Origin: Candidatus Dadabacteria bacterium UBA1144
Lineage (GTDB): Bacteria > Desulfobacterota_D > UBA1144
DNA: 14,812 nt
Reading direction: 5' to 3'
Assembly: GCA_905181755.1 (NCBI GenBank)
Contig: CAJIYY010000039.1
Span: 1 to 14,812, forward strand
This document shows, piece after piece, positions 1 to 6,182 of this stretch (positions are counted from its first letter, which is position 1; every line of letters starts with the position of its first letter). Under the pieces are notes generated by a model. It had not been told where the DNA came from, did not search any database, and was given only the letters and a program-made list of their open reading frames with translations. The translations under genes were made by a program, and so were the position numbers.

Positions 1-602
1 TCGGCTATATTTGGCCCAGGTCTTCTTTTGTCGGTCATCGCTAGACCAGCATCATTAAGTTTTTTGGCAAAAACTCTAGCTCTCTCCATTCCACCAGCAT
101 CAGGTGAGGCTATAACGAAGTCTTTATGGTTCTTCCTTATATAGTTTAGGGCAACTGGTGATGAGTAGAGATGGTCAACAGGAACATCAAAAAATCCCTG
201 AATTTGACCGGCATGCAAGTCCATTGTTACGATTTTCTGTATTCCAGACTTTATTAGTAAATCACAAACTAGACGTGCAGTAATTGGTGACCTGTCAGTG
301 ACTTTTCTGTCTTGTCTAGAATAACCAAAATAAGGTATTACAGCTGTAATTTCATTTACTGCAGCTCTTTTTAATGCATCAACAATGATAAATAGTTCCA
401 TGAGGTTTTCATTTACAGGACCAGAGGTTGATTGAATTACATACGCATTACTCCCTCTAACGCTTTCATTTATCTCTACAAATATTTCACCATCACTGAA
501 TCTTCTAATATTAAGCTTCCCTAATGGAACTTTGAGTTTTTTACATATGGCTTTACTAAGTTTTATATTTGAAGATCCAGAAAAGATTTTGATTTTATTC
601 AT
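1..602 (-). CDS. prs: Ribose-phosphate pyrophosphokinase (PRPP synthetase), C-terminus off the left edge
   Basis: It transfers pyrophosphate from ATP to ribose 5-phosphate, making the PRPP needed for purine, pyrimidine, histidine, tryptophan and NAD synthesis; it acts in the cytoplasm. The first 200 residues are present of a family length near 310-320. Reading from ATG at 602-600, the protein begins MNKIKIFSGSSN and then shows family hallmarks: FSDGEIFVEINESVRG (about residues 35-50), the ATP-loop motif YSRQDRK, the metal- and substrate-binding DLHAGQIQGFFDVPVDHL, and PDAGGMERA. The ribose-5-phosphate-binding loop near residue 220 lies beyond the window. No frame disruption is seen. The gene follows efp on the same strand after 103 bases, and a likely promoter sits just before its ATG, so it may be transcribed separately as well as by read-through. 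There is no Shine-Dalgarno sequence; the ATG is preceded by a run of T. The identification is very secure. Confidence 0.97.
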   Translation of the reverse strand, partial: MNKIKIFSGSSNIKLSKAICKKLKVPLGKLNIRRFSDGEIFVEINESVRGSNAYVIQSTSGPVNENLMELFIIVDALKRAAVNEITAVIPYFGYSRQDRKVTDRSPITARLVCDLLIKSGIQKIVTMDLHAGQIQGFFDVPVDHLYSSPVALNYIRKNHKDFVIASPDAGGMERARVFAKKLNDAGLAMTDKRRPGPNIA

Positions 603-608
603 AAAAAA

Positions 609-637
609 ATTGTAAAAGATAAGATGTATAAAGTAAA
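609..637 (-). promoter_or_regulatory. Candidate promoter for prs placed directly before its ATG
   Basis: On the minus strand a -35-like TTTACT (637-632) and a -10-like TACAAT (614-609) are separated by exactly 17 bases. They match the sigma70 consensus at 4 of 6 and 5 of 6 positions. Only six bases separate the -10 from the prs ATG (602-600), so transcription would begin at or within a base or two of the start codon, giving a leaderless mRNA. The match is by eye only, and AT-rich DNA gives chance hits. Confidence 0.45.
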
Positions 638-705
638 TTAAAATGATATGTTGATTTATAAAAAATTCTTAACTTTTGATATTCGATAGCACCATTCTAT
701 AAGTA

Positions 706-1278
706 TTAGGCCTTCTTAACTCTTTCAAGATATTTCCCATCTCGCGTGTCAACTTTAATGATATCGTCTATATTGATAAAAAGTGGTACGGCAATATGGG
801 CACCTGTCTCGAGCTCTGCTGGCTTACTGCCCCCAGTAACAGAGTCCCCCTTTAGGCCCGGCTCTGTTGTAGAGATTCTAAGTTCGACACTTGTAGGGAG
901 CTCAACTCCGATAATTTCTCCATCATAATGAAGAAGTTGAACTTTAATCTCTTCTTTGAGAAAATTTGATTTTTCTCCAATAACTTCCTGAGTAACTTCA
1001 ATTTGTTCATAACTTTCTAAATCCATAAATGTATAACTGACGGTGTCTGAGTAAAGGTATTGAGCATTTCTTGTCATTAAGTCAGGCAACTGGAACATGT
1101 CCCCAGATCTAAAACTTTTTTCTTGAGTTAGGCCGTTAATGATATTTTTCAATTTAGTCTTAACTATAGGCTTTCTGGCCTGCATAACGCGATGTTGGAA
1201 TTCAACAATCTCCCATAATTCATTCTCGAATATTATCTTTTGTCCCTTATAGAATTTAGTTGTGTCGGTGGATCCCAT
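706..1278 (-). CDS. efp: Translation elongation factor P with an atypical domain I loop
   Basis: EF-P binds the ribosome between the P and E sites and relieves stalling at consecutive prolines. The 190-residue length and three-domain layout are standard: an N-terminal KOW-like domain (about 1-65), a middle OB domain (about 68-130) and a C-terminal OB domain. The C-terminal domain carries clear signatures such as TEPGLKGDS, KPAELETGAHIAVPLF and IKVDTRDGKYLERV. The oddity is the tip of domain I. Aligned without gaps to E. coli EF-P from memory, the modified lysine K34 (context PGKGQAF) is replaced by alanine in the context MQARKPIV (residues 32-39); R35 and K36 lie next to it. No lysyl-, rhamnosyl- or similar EF-P modification enzyme is visible in the window. 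The ATG shares one base with the TAA of the upstream precorrin-2 dehydrogenase gene (TAATG), so translation is probably coupled. Confidence 0.95.
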   Translation of the reverse strand: MGSTDTTKFYKGQKIIFENELWEIVEFQHRVMQARKPIVKTKLKNIINGLTQEKSFRSGDMFQLPDLMTRNAQYLYSDTVSYTFMDLESYEQIEVTQEVIGEKSNFLKEEIKVQLLHYDGEIIGVELPTSVELRISTTEPGLKGDSVTGGSKPAELETGAHIAVPLFINIDDIIKVDTRDGKYLERVKKA

Positions 1279-1865
1279 TATAAATTTCCCTTGGTTGATT
1301 TTGTGGTATTTAATTTTGAATTAATAGTATATTCCATTTCATTTATTAGTCTATCCCCAGCCTTTGACTTTAAAGATGATCTTTCTTTGTCTAGAGTCTT
1401 ATATAAGCTAAGGATTTCATTTTTTAGATTTTTTTCAAAGAGCGTTCTTAATAGTTTGCTAAAAGAAGGATTAGAGCCTCCAGTACTAAAATTAATCTTT
1501 ACTTTTTTATTCAATTCTACAGACGAGGTGAAAGAAAAGTTATTGTCATTCTTATCTGAAGCATTAGAAACTAATATTTTTTTTAATTTTGCAATAGTTA
1601 CAATTTTCTTATTTACATCGATGTTATTTGTACAAGCTAAAATAAAATCCTGATTCTTTATATCAGTCGCCCTGAAATTTCTTTTTATTATCTTCAGCTC
1701 TTTATATTTCATTTCTAGCTTAGCTAGACCTTTAGATATTTCTGGTGACACAAGCTTTACGCTTCCATCTTCTTGAAGAATTTTCTTGGCTCTTCGTGTT
1801 CCCACTGAGCCACCACCTACTATAAGCCACTTGGTTGAAGTTAAGTCTAAATTTACGTTAAGCAT
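1278..1865 (-). CDS. Precorrin-2 dehydrogenase (Met8p / CysG N-terminal type), stand-alone
   Basis: This family oxidises precorrin-2 to sirohydrochlorin with NAD+, and some members also insert iron, in the pathway to siroheme and related tetrapyrroles. The 195 residues begin with an NAD-binding Rossmann fold: IVGGGSVGTRRAKKIL at about 15-30 is the classic GGGxVxxRR/K motif. The segment VSNASDKNDNNFSFTSSV (99-116) matches the family's active-site region, usually VNVVDDPxxCNFIFPA; D104 is the likely catalytic aspartate by alignment from memory. INFSTGGSNPSFSKLLR (124-140) matches the conserved STGGxSPxxAxxLR. There is no methyltransferase domain, so this is the single-domain form rather than fused CysG. 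Its ATG overlaps the stop of the 57-residue gene (ATGCTTAA), and its own stop overlaps the efp start. Whether the end product is siroheme, heme d1 or heme cannot be told here. I give no symbol because cysG, met8 and ylnF usage differ. Confidence 0.88.
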   Translation of the reverse strand: MLNVNLDLTSTKWLIVGGGSVGTRRAKKILQEDGSVKLVSPEISKGLAKLEMKYKELKIIKRNFRATDIKNQDFILACTNNIDVNKKIVTIAKLKKILVSNASDKNDNNFSFTSSVELNKKVKINFSTGGSNPSFSKLLRTLFEKNLKNEILSLYKTLDKERSSLKSKAGDRLINEMEYTINSKLNTTKSTKGNL

Positions 1866-2031
1866 TTATAACATTATAGAATAAAATAAATATTAGGTAT
1901 AGGATAGGCAGAATAATACCGACAATTGATATGTATATGTAAATTTTAAGGATTTTTTTGGCTTTATATCCAGGAACATTAACAGATTGCTCCTTAACTT
2001 TATTTAGTAACCTCTTAATATTGTTAATCAT
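1858..2031 (-). CDS. Small single-pass membrane protein of 57 residues, function unknown
   Basis: A complete frame from ATG (2031-2029) to TAA (1860-1858) exactly fills the gap between the GYD gene and the precorrin-2 dehydrogenase gene. It begins MINNIKRLLNKVKEQSV, a basic amphipathic stretch, and ends in a strongly hydrophobic segment at about residues 30-53 rich in I, L, Y and F. This predicts an N-in, C-out single transmembrane helix by the positive-inside rule, with nearly no C-terminal domain. Both ends overlap neighbours by 8 bases (ATGATTAA and ATGCTTAA), which strongly supports real, coupled translation despite the small size. I do not recognise the family. The linkage suggests, but does not show, a membrane role linked to tetrapyrrole metabolism, for example anchoring or assisting a membrane complex. 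No Shine-Dalgarno site is needed if it is translated by reinitiation. Confidence 0.7.
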   Translation of the reverse strand: MINNIKRLLNKVKEQSVNVPGYKAKKILKIYIYISIVGIILPILYLIFILFYNVINA

Positions 2032-2320
2032 TCTCTATATTTAATTTCTCTATAAATTTATCAATATCGATTGCGGGCAAGGTTGTAATCTGTAGAGTTC
2101 CTCGAGAAGTAAGTTCTATTGAGAGTTTGCTTATAGCCTCGTTGTTTGGTGCTTCAACAATATTGACAAAATCAAAAGGTCCCAGGGTCGCAAACTGACT
2201 TAAAATCTTAATTCCCATAGCCCTTATTTCATCATCAACTTCCTTCATCCTTGCAGGTCTTTCTTTTAAGGTTCTTCTGCCTAATGTTGTCAAAGAAGAA
2301 AGTAAAATATATTTCTGCAT
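2024..2320 (-). CDS. GYD-domain protein, 98 residues
   Basis: The whole protein is one GYD domain, a small ferredoxin-like alpha/beta fold found in bacteria and archaea, with no firmly established biochemical role. The diagnostic parts are YILLSSLTTLGRRTLKERPAR near the N-terminus, the MGIKILSQFATLGPFDFVNI stretch (the GYD motif appears here as GPFD), then VEAPNNEAISKLSIELTSRG and the TTLPAI ending. The length is typical. The start is well supported: GGAGGA lies a few bases before the ATG. It is the first gene of the minus-strand operon leading to the small membrane protein, precorrin-2 dehydrogenase and EF-P, and is divergent from the exported four-repeat protein. Its stop overlaps the next start by 8 bases. 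Family membership is clear; function is open. Confidence 0.88.
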   Translation of the reverse strand: MQKYILLSSLTTLGRRTLKERPARMKEVDDEIRAMGIKILSQFATLGPFDFVNIVEAPNNEAISKLSIELTSRGTLQITTLPAIDIDKFIEKLNIEND

Positions 2321-2323
2321 GTA

Positions 2324-2329
2324 TCCTCC
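2324..2329 (-). promoter_or_regulatory. Strong Shine-Dalgarno site for the GYD gene
   Basis: The minus strand reads GGAGGA (2329-2324), three bases before the ATG at 2320-2318 (ACATG context). It is one of only three good Shine-Dalgarno sites in the window and fixes the start. The -10 and -35 elements for this gene are not convincing within the 61-base divergent spacer. Confidence 0.75.
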
Positions 2330-2381
2330 AGCAGTAATTACATGTTAGAGTTTATCTGATATTATTTTTTAATAAAATATT

Positions 2382-3860
2382 ATGAAAAATTTTAGTTGCT
2401 TTTTTATACAAGTTCTCTTATTTGCAGGCCTGCTTGCCTTCGCCACAGAGGCTAGTATTGATAGCGAGTTGCGCCAAAATATTAATAAAGTCACTGATCT
2501 CTCTAAGATTAAGGTGGTAGGTTTTAAGTGGCAACAAAAAGCAAAAACTACTCTTGGGATTTTTGAATATATAGAAGTCTTTAATAATTCTAGCCTGGAT
2601 TACAGAAATATTAAATTAGAGGTTCTTATATACAACAAGAATAAACGTTTATACAAATTCATTGTCCCTATGTCAGGTGAGTTAGAAGCAAATGCAAAGA
2701 AGAAGTTTAGGATTGTGACATTACCAATACTACCATTCGACCCTGACGAAACCATTGTCAATATTCTTTCGGCTGAATTGCTCTATGTCGACGATGACAT
2801 TAAGATCCTAGCTGAAAATGCTATTAAAATTATAAGCTTTGACCATGTTGTAGAGAATGTTACTTCAAAAGTTGTAATTGTGAACAGTCTAAAATTTAAG
2901 AATGAGAGTGAAAATTTTTTTAAAAATATAGTTTTTTCAATAAATTTTTTAGATCAGAAAGGAAATTCAATAAAATCAGTTCCATTTAAGGTTAGAGGAG
3001 TAATCGGTCCTAAAGAAACTCGAAATGTTGAGAATTTTCAGGTTCCTGGAATTGGTATAGATTATTTCTCTAATGTTCAGCTGTCTGTTTTTAAAGGAGA
3101 ACTAATTAACTACAGGGAATATTTAGAGAAGGGTGGCAAGTCGAAATTCGTTAAATTGTCAGATTTTCAGGATGTGGCCGATACTCCCTTACCAAGAAAG
3201 GATTTGAAGATAAATAAATTTACTATAGTTAATAAGAGTAGAAGCACTATTGGTTTAATGACGATTGATCTGTCAAATAAGAGTCGCTATGAGTATGAGA
3301 ATCTGGTTCTTGAAATGAGGTTTATTAATTCAGGGGGCAACACTATCTCATCAAAGAAGATCAAGATTAAGGAAAAAATCAAACCGTTTTCAGAGAGAAT
3401 TTTTTCAGAAGTTAATTTTGGAATAGTCGATAATGATTTTAGTAAGATTAATTTAACTATTTTATCTGCCAGCATGATTGGATCTTCTCCTGAATTAAAG
3501 AAAGTTGAAACGAAAGATAGCGTAGGGAGATTAGAAAATAAAAATTATGACAATGATAAAGCTTCCCAGCTCATAAAGTTTGACTCCAATGAAGAAATCC
3601 TGGTGTTGGATGCCAACATAGGTAGGCGGGCTTCTCTAAAGATTTTAAATTTATCTAATCATAGAATTTTTAACCCTACTTTTAAATTAATTCTTCTTGA
3701 TGACAAAAGTAAGGTGTTAAAGACTTTAAGATTCAAATTGTCAGGGTTTATTGAGCCTAAGAGCGAAAGAACTTATAGGTCAATTGAAATTGATAATCTT
3801 GCTTCATTCAAGTACGAGAGTTTTAGATTAGAATACCTTTCAGGTGAGAAACTAAAATAA
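2382..3860 (+). CDS. Exported protein with four FxLYD/DUF3426-like repeat domains, function unknown
   Basis: The 492-residue protein starts with a Sec signal peptide: MKNFSC, a hydrophobic core at about 7-20, then a likely cleavage after ATEA (about residue 24). There is no lipobox cysteine at the right place. The rest contains four diverged copies of one unit at about residues 62-137, 164-238, 291-364 and 416-488. Each has an N-S-x-x-x-(Y/F)-x-N-(I/L/P) entry, two beta strands such as IKLEVLIYN, LVLEMRFIN and TFKLILLD, a polar turn, a lysine-rich strand, then G-x-(I/L)-x-P or IKPFSER and an (A/S)ER-(R/T)-F strand. This pattern resembles the immunoglobulin-like FxLYD and DUF3426 domains of envelope proteins, by recall and not by search. 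It lies 37 bases before mreB on the same strand, but mreB appears to have its own promoter. A periplasmic or cell-surface structural or scaffolding role is an inference. It has no Shine-Dalgarno site. Confidence 0.85.
   Translation: MKNFSCFFIQVLLFAGLLAFATEASIDSELRQNINKVTDLSKIKVVGFKWQQKAKTTLGIFEYIEVFNNSSLDYRNIKLEVLIYNKNKRLYKFIVPMSGELEANAKKKFRIVTLPILPFDPDETIVNILSAELLYVDDDIKILAENAIKIISFDHVVENVTSKVVIVNSLKFKNESENFFKNIVFSINFLDQKGNSIKSVPFKVRGVIGPKETRNVENFQVPGIGIDYFSNVQLSVFKGELINYREYLEKGGKSKFVKLSDFQDVADTPLPRKDLKINKFTIVNKSRSTIGLMTIDLSNKSRYEYENLVLEMRFINSGGNTISSKKIKIKEKIKPFSERIFSEVNFGIVDNDFSKINLTILSASMIGSSPELKKVETKDSVGRLENKNYDNDKASQLIKFDSNEEILVLDANIGRRASLKILNLSNHRIFNPTFKLILLDDKSKVLKTLRFKLSGFIEPKSERTYRSIEIDNLASFKYESFRLEYLSGEKLK
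2565..3845 (+). repeat. Four protein-level tandem repeats inside the exported protein
   Basis: Approximate repeat units are at 2565-2792, 2871-3095, 3252-3473 and 3627-3845. They share N-S/K-x-S-x-x-x-Y-x-N-x-x-L-E, a turn with N/D-K/G, and a GxIxPxxxR strand. The copies are strongly diverged at the DNA level, so this is an old internal duplication and not a recent repeat. The spacers between units are unequal; the longest lies between units 2 and 3. Confidence 0.65.
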
Positions 3861-3861
3861 A

Positions 3862-3890
3862 TTGAAAAAAATCATTATATAAACCATAAT
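3862..3890 (+). promoter_or_regulatory. Candidate sigma70-type promoter for mreB
   Basis: TTGAAA (3862-3867) and CATAAT (3885-3890) are separated by exactly 17 bases and each matches the consensus at 5 of 6 positions. This is the best promoter match in the window. Seven bases separate the -10 from the mreB ATG (3898), so the predicted start site falls at or next to the A of ATG. That implies a leaderless mreB transcript. Confidence 0.6.
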
Positions 3891-3897
3891 TACTTCT

Positions 3898-4950
3898 ATG
3901 AAAAAAAAATATACTATTTGGGATAGGCTTGCTAACTATTTTTCAATTGATATCGGTCTAGATTTAGGTACTGCAAATGTTGTAGTTTACATAAAAGATA
4001 AGGGAATTGTGGCCAATGAGCCATCTGTAGTAGCAGTTCAAATTGATAAGGCTGGTGATGTTAATATTCTTGCTGTTGGGGACGAAGCTAAGCAAATGAT
4101 TGGTAAAACACCAGGTACAATCGAAGCAATTAGGCCTTTAAGAGAAGGCGTAATAGCAGATTTTGAAGTAACGCAGAAAATGTTGGAATATTTTATTTCA
4201 AAATTTCATAAAAATAATTTCTTGGTTCGTCCAAGGGTGGTCGTGTCAGTTCCTATAGGAATTACTCCGGTTGAGAAAAGAGCTGTTGTAGAAGCTGCAG
4301 AATCAGCAGGAGCCAGAGAGGTTTATCTTATTGAAGAAACGATGGCGGCGGCCTTAGGGGCCGATATGGATTGTGTTATGAACTCGAGAGGCGGAATGAT
4401 TATAGACATCGGAGGCGGTACCACTGGAATATCAGTTATTTCTCTCGGCGGCCTAGTTATTAGTAGGTCTATTAAGACTGCTGGAGATTCAATGAATCAG
4501 GCAATTATATCCTACGTGAAGAGTACTTATGGTTTATTGATTGGAGAAAATATGGCTGAGAATGTTAAGAAGACAGTCTGTGATGTTAGAGATACTCCAA
4601 GCGAAAGTTTAAAAATGGCAGTAAGGGGAAGAAGTTTAGAATCGGGTTTGCCAGAATCGATTCAATTAACTGCAATTGACACAAAAAGAGCCCTAGATGA
4701 ATCTGTAATAGATATAATTAACACTGTAGTTGAAACTTTGGATTCTACTCCACCTGAATTATCGGGAGATATAATGGTGGACGGAATAGTTCTTGCCGGA
4801 GGAGGAGCCCTGCTAGGGGGTTTGTCTGAGAGATTGTCTAAAGCAACAAGGCTAAAAGTAACAGTTGCTGATGATCCTTTGATGTGCGTTGTCAGGGGCT
4901 GTGGAAAAGCGTTAGAGGAAATCAATACACTTAGAAAGATTTCGCTTTAG
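3898..4950 (+). CDS. mreB: Rod shape-determining protein MreB (actin-like)
   Basis: MreB forms membrane-bound antiparallel filaments that orient the cell-wall elongation complex. The 350 residues carry the actin-fold nucleotide motifs: phosphate-1 DIGLDLGTANVVVYI (18-32), the connecting region with VVVSVPIGITPVEKRAV (114-130), the IEETMAAALG loop with the expected catalytic glutamate (145-154), phosphate-2 IIDIGGGTTGISVISLGG (168-185) and the adenosine motif IVLAGGGALLGGLSERL (297-313). The N-terminal MKKKYTIWDRLANYF is a basic, amphipathic stretch that may help bind the membrane. Length is normal. It heads the mreB-mreC-mreD-PBP2-rodA cluster, followed by mreC after 7 bases. No Shine-Dalgarno sequence precedes the ATG; a good promoter abuts it. 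Confidence 0.98.
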   Translation: MKKKYTIWDRLANYFSIDIGLDLGTANVVVYIKDKGIVANEPSVVAVQIDKAGDVNILAVGDEAKQMIGKTPGTIEAIRPLREGVIADFEVTQKMLEYFISKFHKNNFLVRPRVVVSVPIGITPVEKRAVVEAAESAGAREVYLIEETMAAALGADMDCVMNSRGGMIIDIGGGTTGISVISLGGLVISRSIKTAGDSMNQAIISYVKSTYGLLIGENMAENVKKTVCDVRDTPSESLKMAVRGRSLESGLPESIQLTAIDTKRALDESVIDIINTVVETLDSTPPELSGDIMVDGIVLAGGGALLGGLSERLSKATRLKVTVADDPLMCVVRGCGKALEEINTLRKISL

Positions 4951-4957
4951 TTGATAG

Positions 4958-5683
4958 ATGTTATCAAAAAGAAATATAAAGAAATTTTTTATAATCACCA
5001 TTGTTTCAATAGTAGTATTTGTTTTTTTTAGTCTAAATTTCAATTTTTACTTATCAAGCCTTCTTGTGAGTAAGCTATCTTACAATACAGAGTACTCGTC
5101 TAATAATTCCATCTTAAAAGAAAAAGTTTCTATGCTAGAGGCAAAGATTAAAATAAGTGAATCCTTAATTCAGGAGAATGCAGAACTAAGAAAGAGTCAG
5201 GATTATAAAATTCCTGAAAATCTAAGATCTATAAGTTCAGAGCTCGTAATAGTTTCCCCTTTCAGTTTTACCTCTTCAGGAATTATAAATAAGGGCTCAA
5301 AAGATGGAATCAGAAAAGGACAACTTGGTATTTCAAAGAATGGACTAGTCGGGAAAATATCAGAAGTCAAAAAAGATACCTCAGAAATAATTTTTGCTTA
5401 TAACCCAAATTTTACAATTATGGTTTTTGTAGGCCCAAAGAAGATTCCAGGGATACTGCAAGGTAACGGAGTGTCTTCTCGAATTAGATATATTACAACT
5501 CAAGAAAAAATTTCTTTAGGAGATGATGTCTTCATCGCGACAAATACATCTAAAGAATATCCTGGTATTAAGGTGGGGGAAATTTCAGATATAAAAGGAG
5601 ATCAAGGGTTCTTTGACCTAGGATTAAAAAATTTAATAGATCCGCGAAATATAAAGTTTCTGATGATAGTTGTTAATGATTAA
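4958..5683 (+). CDS. mreC: Rod shape-determining protein MreC
   Basis: MreC is a membrane-anchored, mainly extracytoplasmic protein that links MreB to PBP2 and activates the elongasome. The 241 residues show a short basic N-terminus (MLSKRNIKKF), one transmembrane helix at about 10-30, a coiled-coil stretch with many E, K, S and L residues at about 48-80, and the beta-rich MreC core from about 94 on: LVIVSPFSFTSSGIINKGSKDGI, then QLGISKNGLVGKISEVKKDTSEI, and the closing PRNIKFLMIVV. It is shorter than many MreC proteins and lacks a long C-terminal tail. It follows mreB by 7 bases without a Shine-Dalgarno site and overlaps mreD by 8 bases (ATGATTAA), consistent with coupled synthesis in fixed proportion. 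Confidence 0.95.
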   Translation: MLSKRNIKKFFIITIVSIVVFVFFSLNFNFYLSSLLVSKLSYNTEYSSNNSILKEKVSMLEAKIKISESLIQENAELRKSQDYKIPENLRSISSELVIVSPFSFTSSGIINKGSKDGIRKGQLGISKNGLVGKISEVKKDTSEIIFAYNPNFTIMVFVGPKKIPGILQGNGVSSRIRYITTQEKISLGDDVFIATNTSKEYPGIKVGEISDIKGDQGFFDLGLKNLIDPRNIKFLMIVVND

Positions 5684-6182
5684 GGGACACTTGGTTCTAC
5701 TATTTCTTTTTGGTTTCTTCATGCTAGTTCTGCCTATCTATCCAGGTTCTAGTACAATTGACTTTGGGGGCCACGTGGACCCTTCACTCGTTTATTTATT
5801 TCTTTTTTTAATTACTGGAACTACCAGATCCAAGATACTGATGGCTATAGGAATGCTGGTATTTTACTTAATTTTATCAGATTCTTTTGCTTATATTGAG
5901 TTAGTGTCTAAACTTTTAGTTTCTTATTTCTTTATAAGGTATGTTCAAGGATTCTTTTGGTCTAATTTAAAGAATGATTTTTTACTATCTGTAATATTTC
6001 TTGTCTTGTTTTATTTACTAAACTTCCTTATCTATTGGATAAGTTTTGATGTGGGAATTTTAGAATTTTTCTCTTTTATTGCCCTTCCACTTGTATACAA
6101 TATTTTCGTTTCTACGATTTTATTGATTATAATTAAATATACCTCATGGCCAAAAGTGAACGACCTAACTTATCAATCTTAA
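5676..6182 (+). CDS. mreD: Rod shape-determining protein MreD
   Basis: MreD is an integral membrane partner of MreC and PBP2 in elongation. From the ATG at 5676 the product is 168 residues, nearly all hydrophobic, with about five or six transmembrane helices. Features fit the family: the N-terminal LPIYPGSSTIDFGGHVDPSL segment, which resembles the family's conserved region after TM1, a middle region with SKLLVSYFFIRYVQGFFW, and a C-terminal pair of helices. A TTG at 5670 in the same frame is possible, but ATG at 5676 gives the same ATGATTAA overlap with the upstream stop seen at other junctions here, so I chose it. Its 3' end overlaps the PBP2 start by 37 bases. Identification rests on position, size and hydrophobicity more than on motifs. 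Confidence 0.87.
   Translation: MIKGHLVLLFLFGFFMLVLPIYPGSSTIDFGGHVDPSLVYLFLFLITGTTRSKILMAIGMLVFYLILSDSFAYIELVSKLLVSYFFIRYVQGFFWSNLKNDFLLSVIFLVLFYLLNFLIYWISFDVGILEFFSFIALPLVYNIFVSTILLIIIKYTSWPKVNDLTYQS

Noticed and set aside
603..705. Possible efp terminator in the gap before prs
   Set aside because: Only weak 4-base stems are seen, and no GC-rich hairpin with a T tract on the minus strand.
746..928. Plus-strand open frame antisense to efp
   Set aside because: The minus-strand frame here encodes clear EF-P sequence; the other frame has no recognisable content or start signal.
1240..1653. 137-residue plus-strand frame antisense to the precorrin-2 dehydrogenase gene
   Set aside because: It is the reverse shadow of a conserved, motif-bearing gene and no ribosome-binding site or promoter supports it.
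2341..2381. Leaderless promoter for the four-repeat exported protein
   Set aside because: The best -10-like words near the ATG (TTTAAT or TAATAA) match the consensus poorly, and no -35 element is at a good distance. The gene lacks a Shine-Dalgarno site, but the promoter is not supported.
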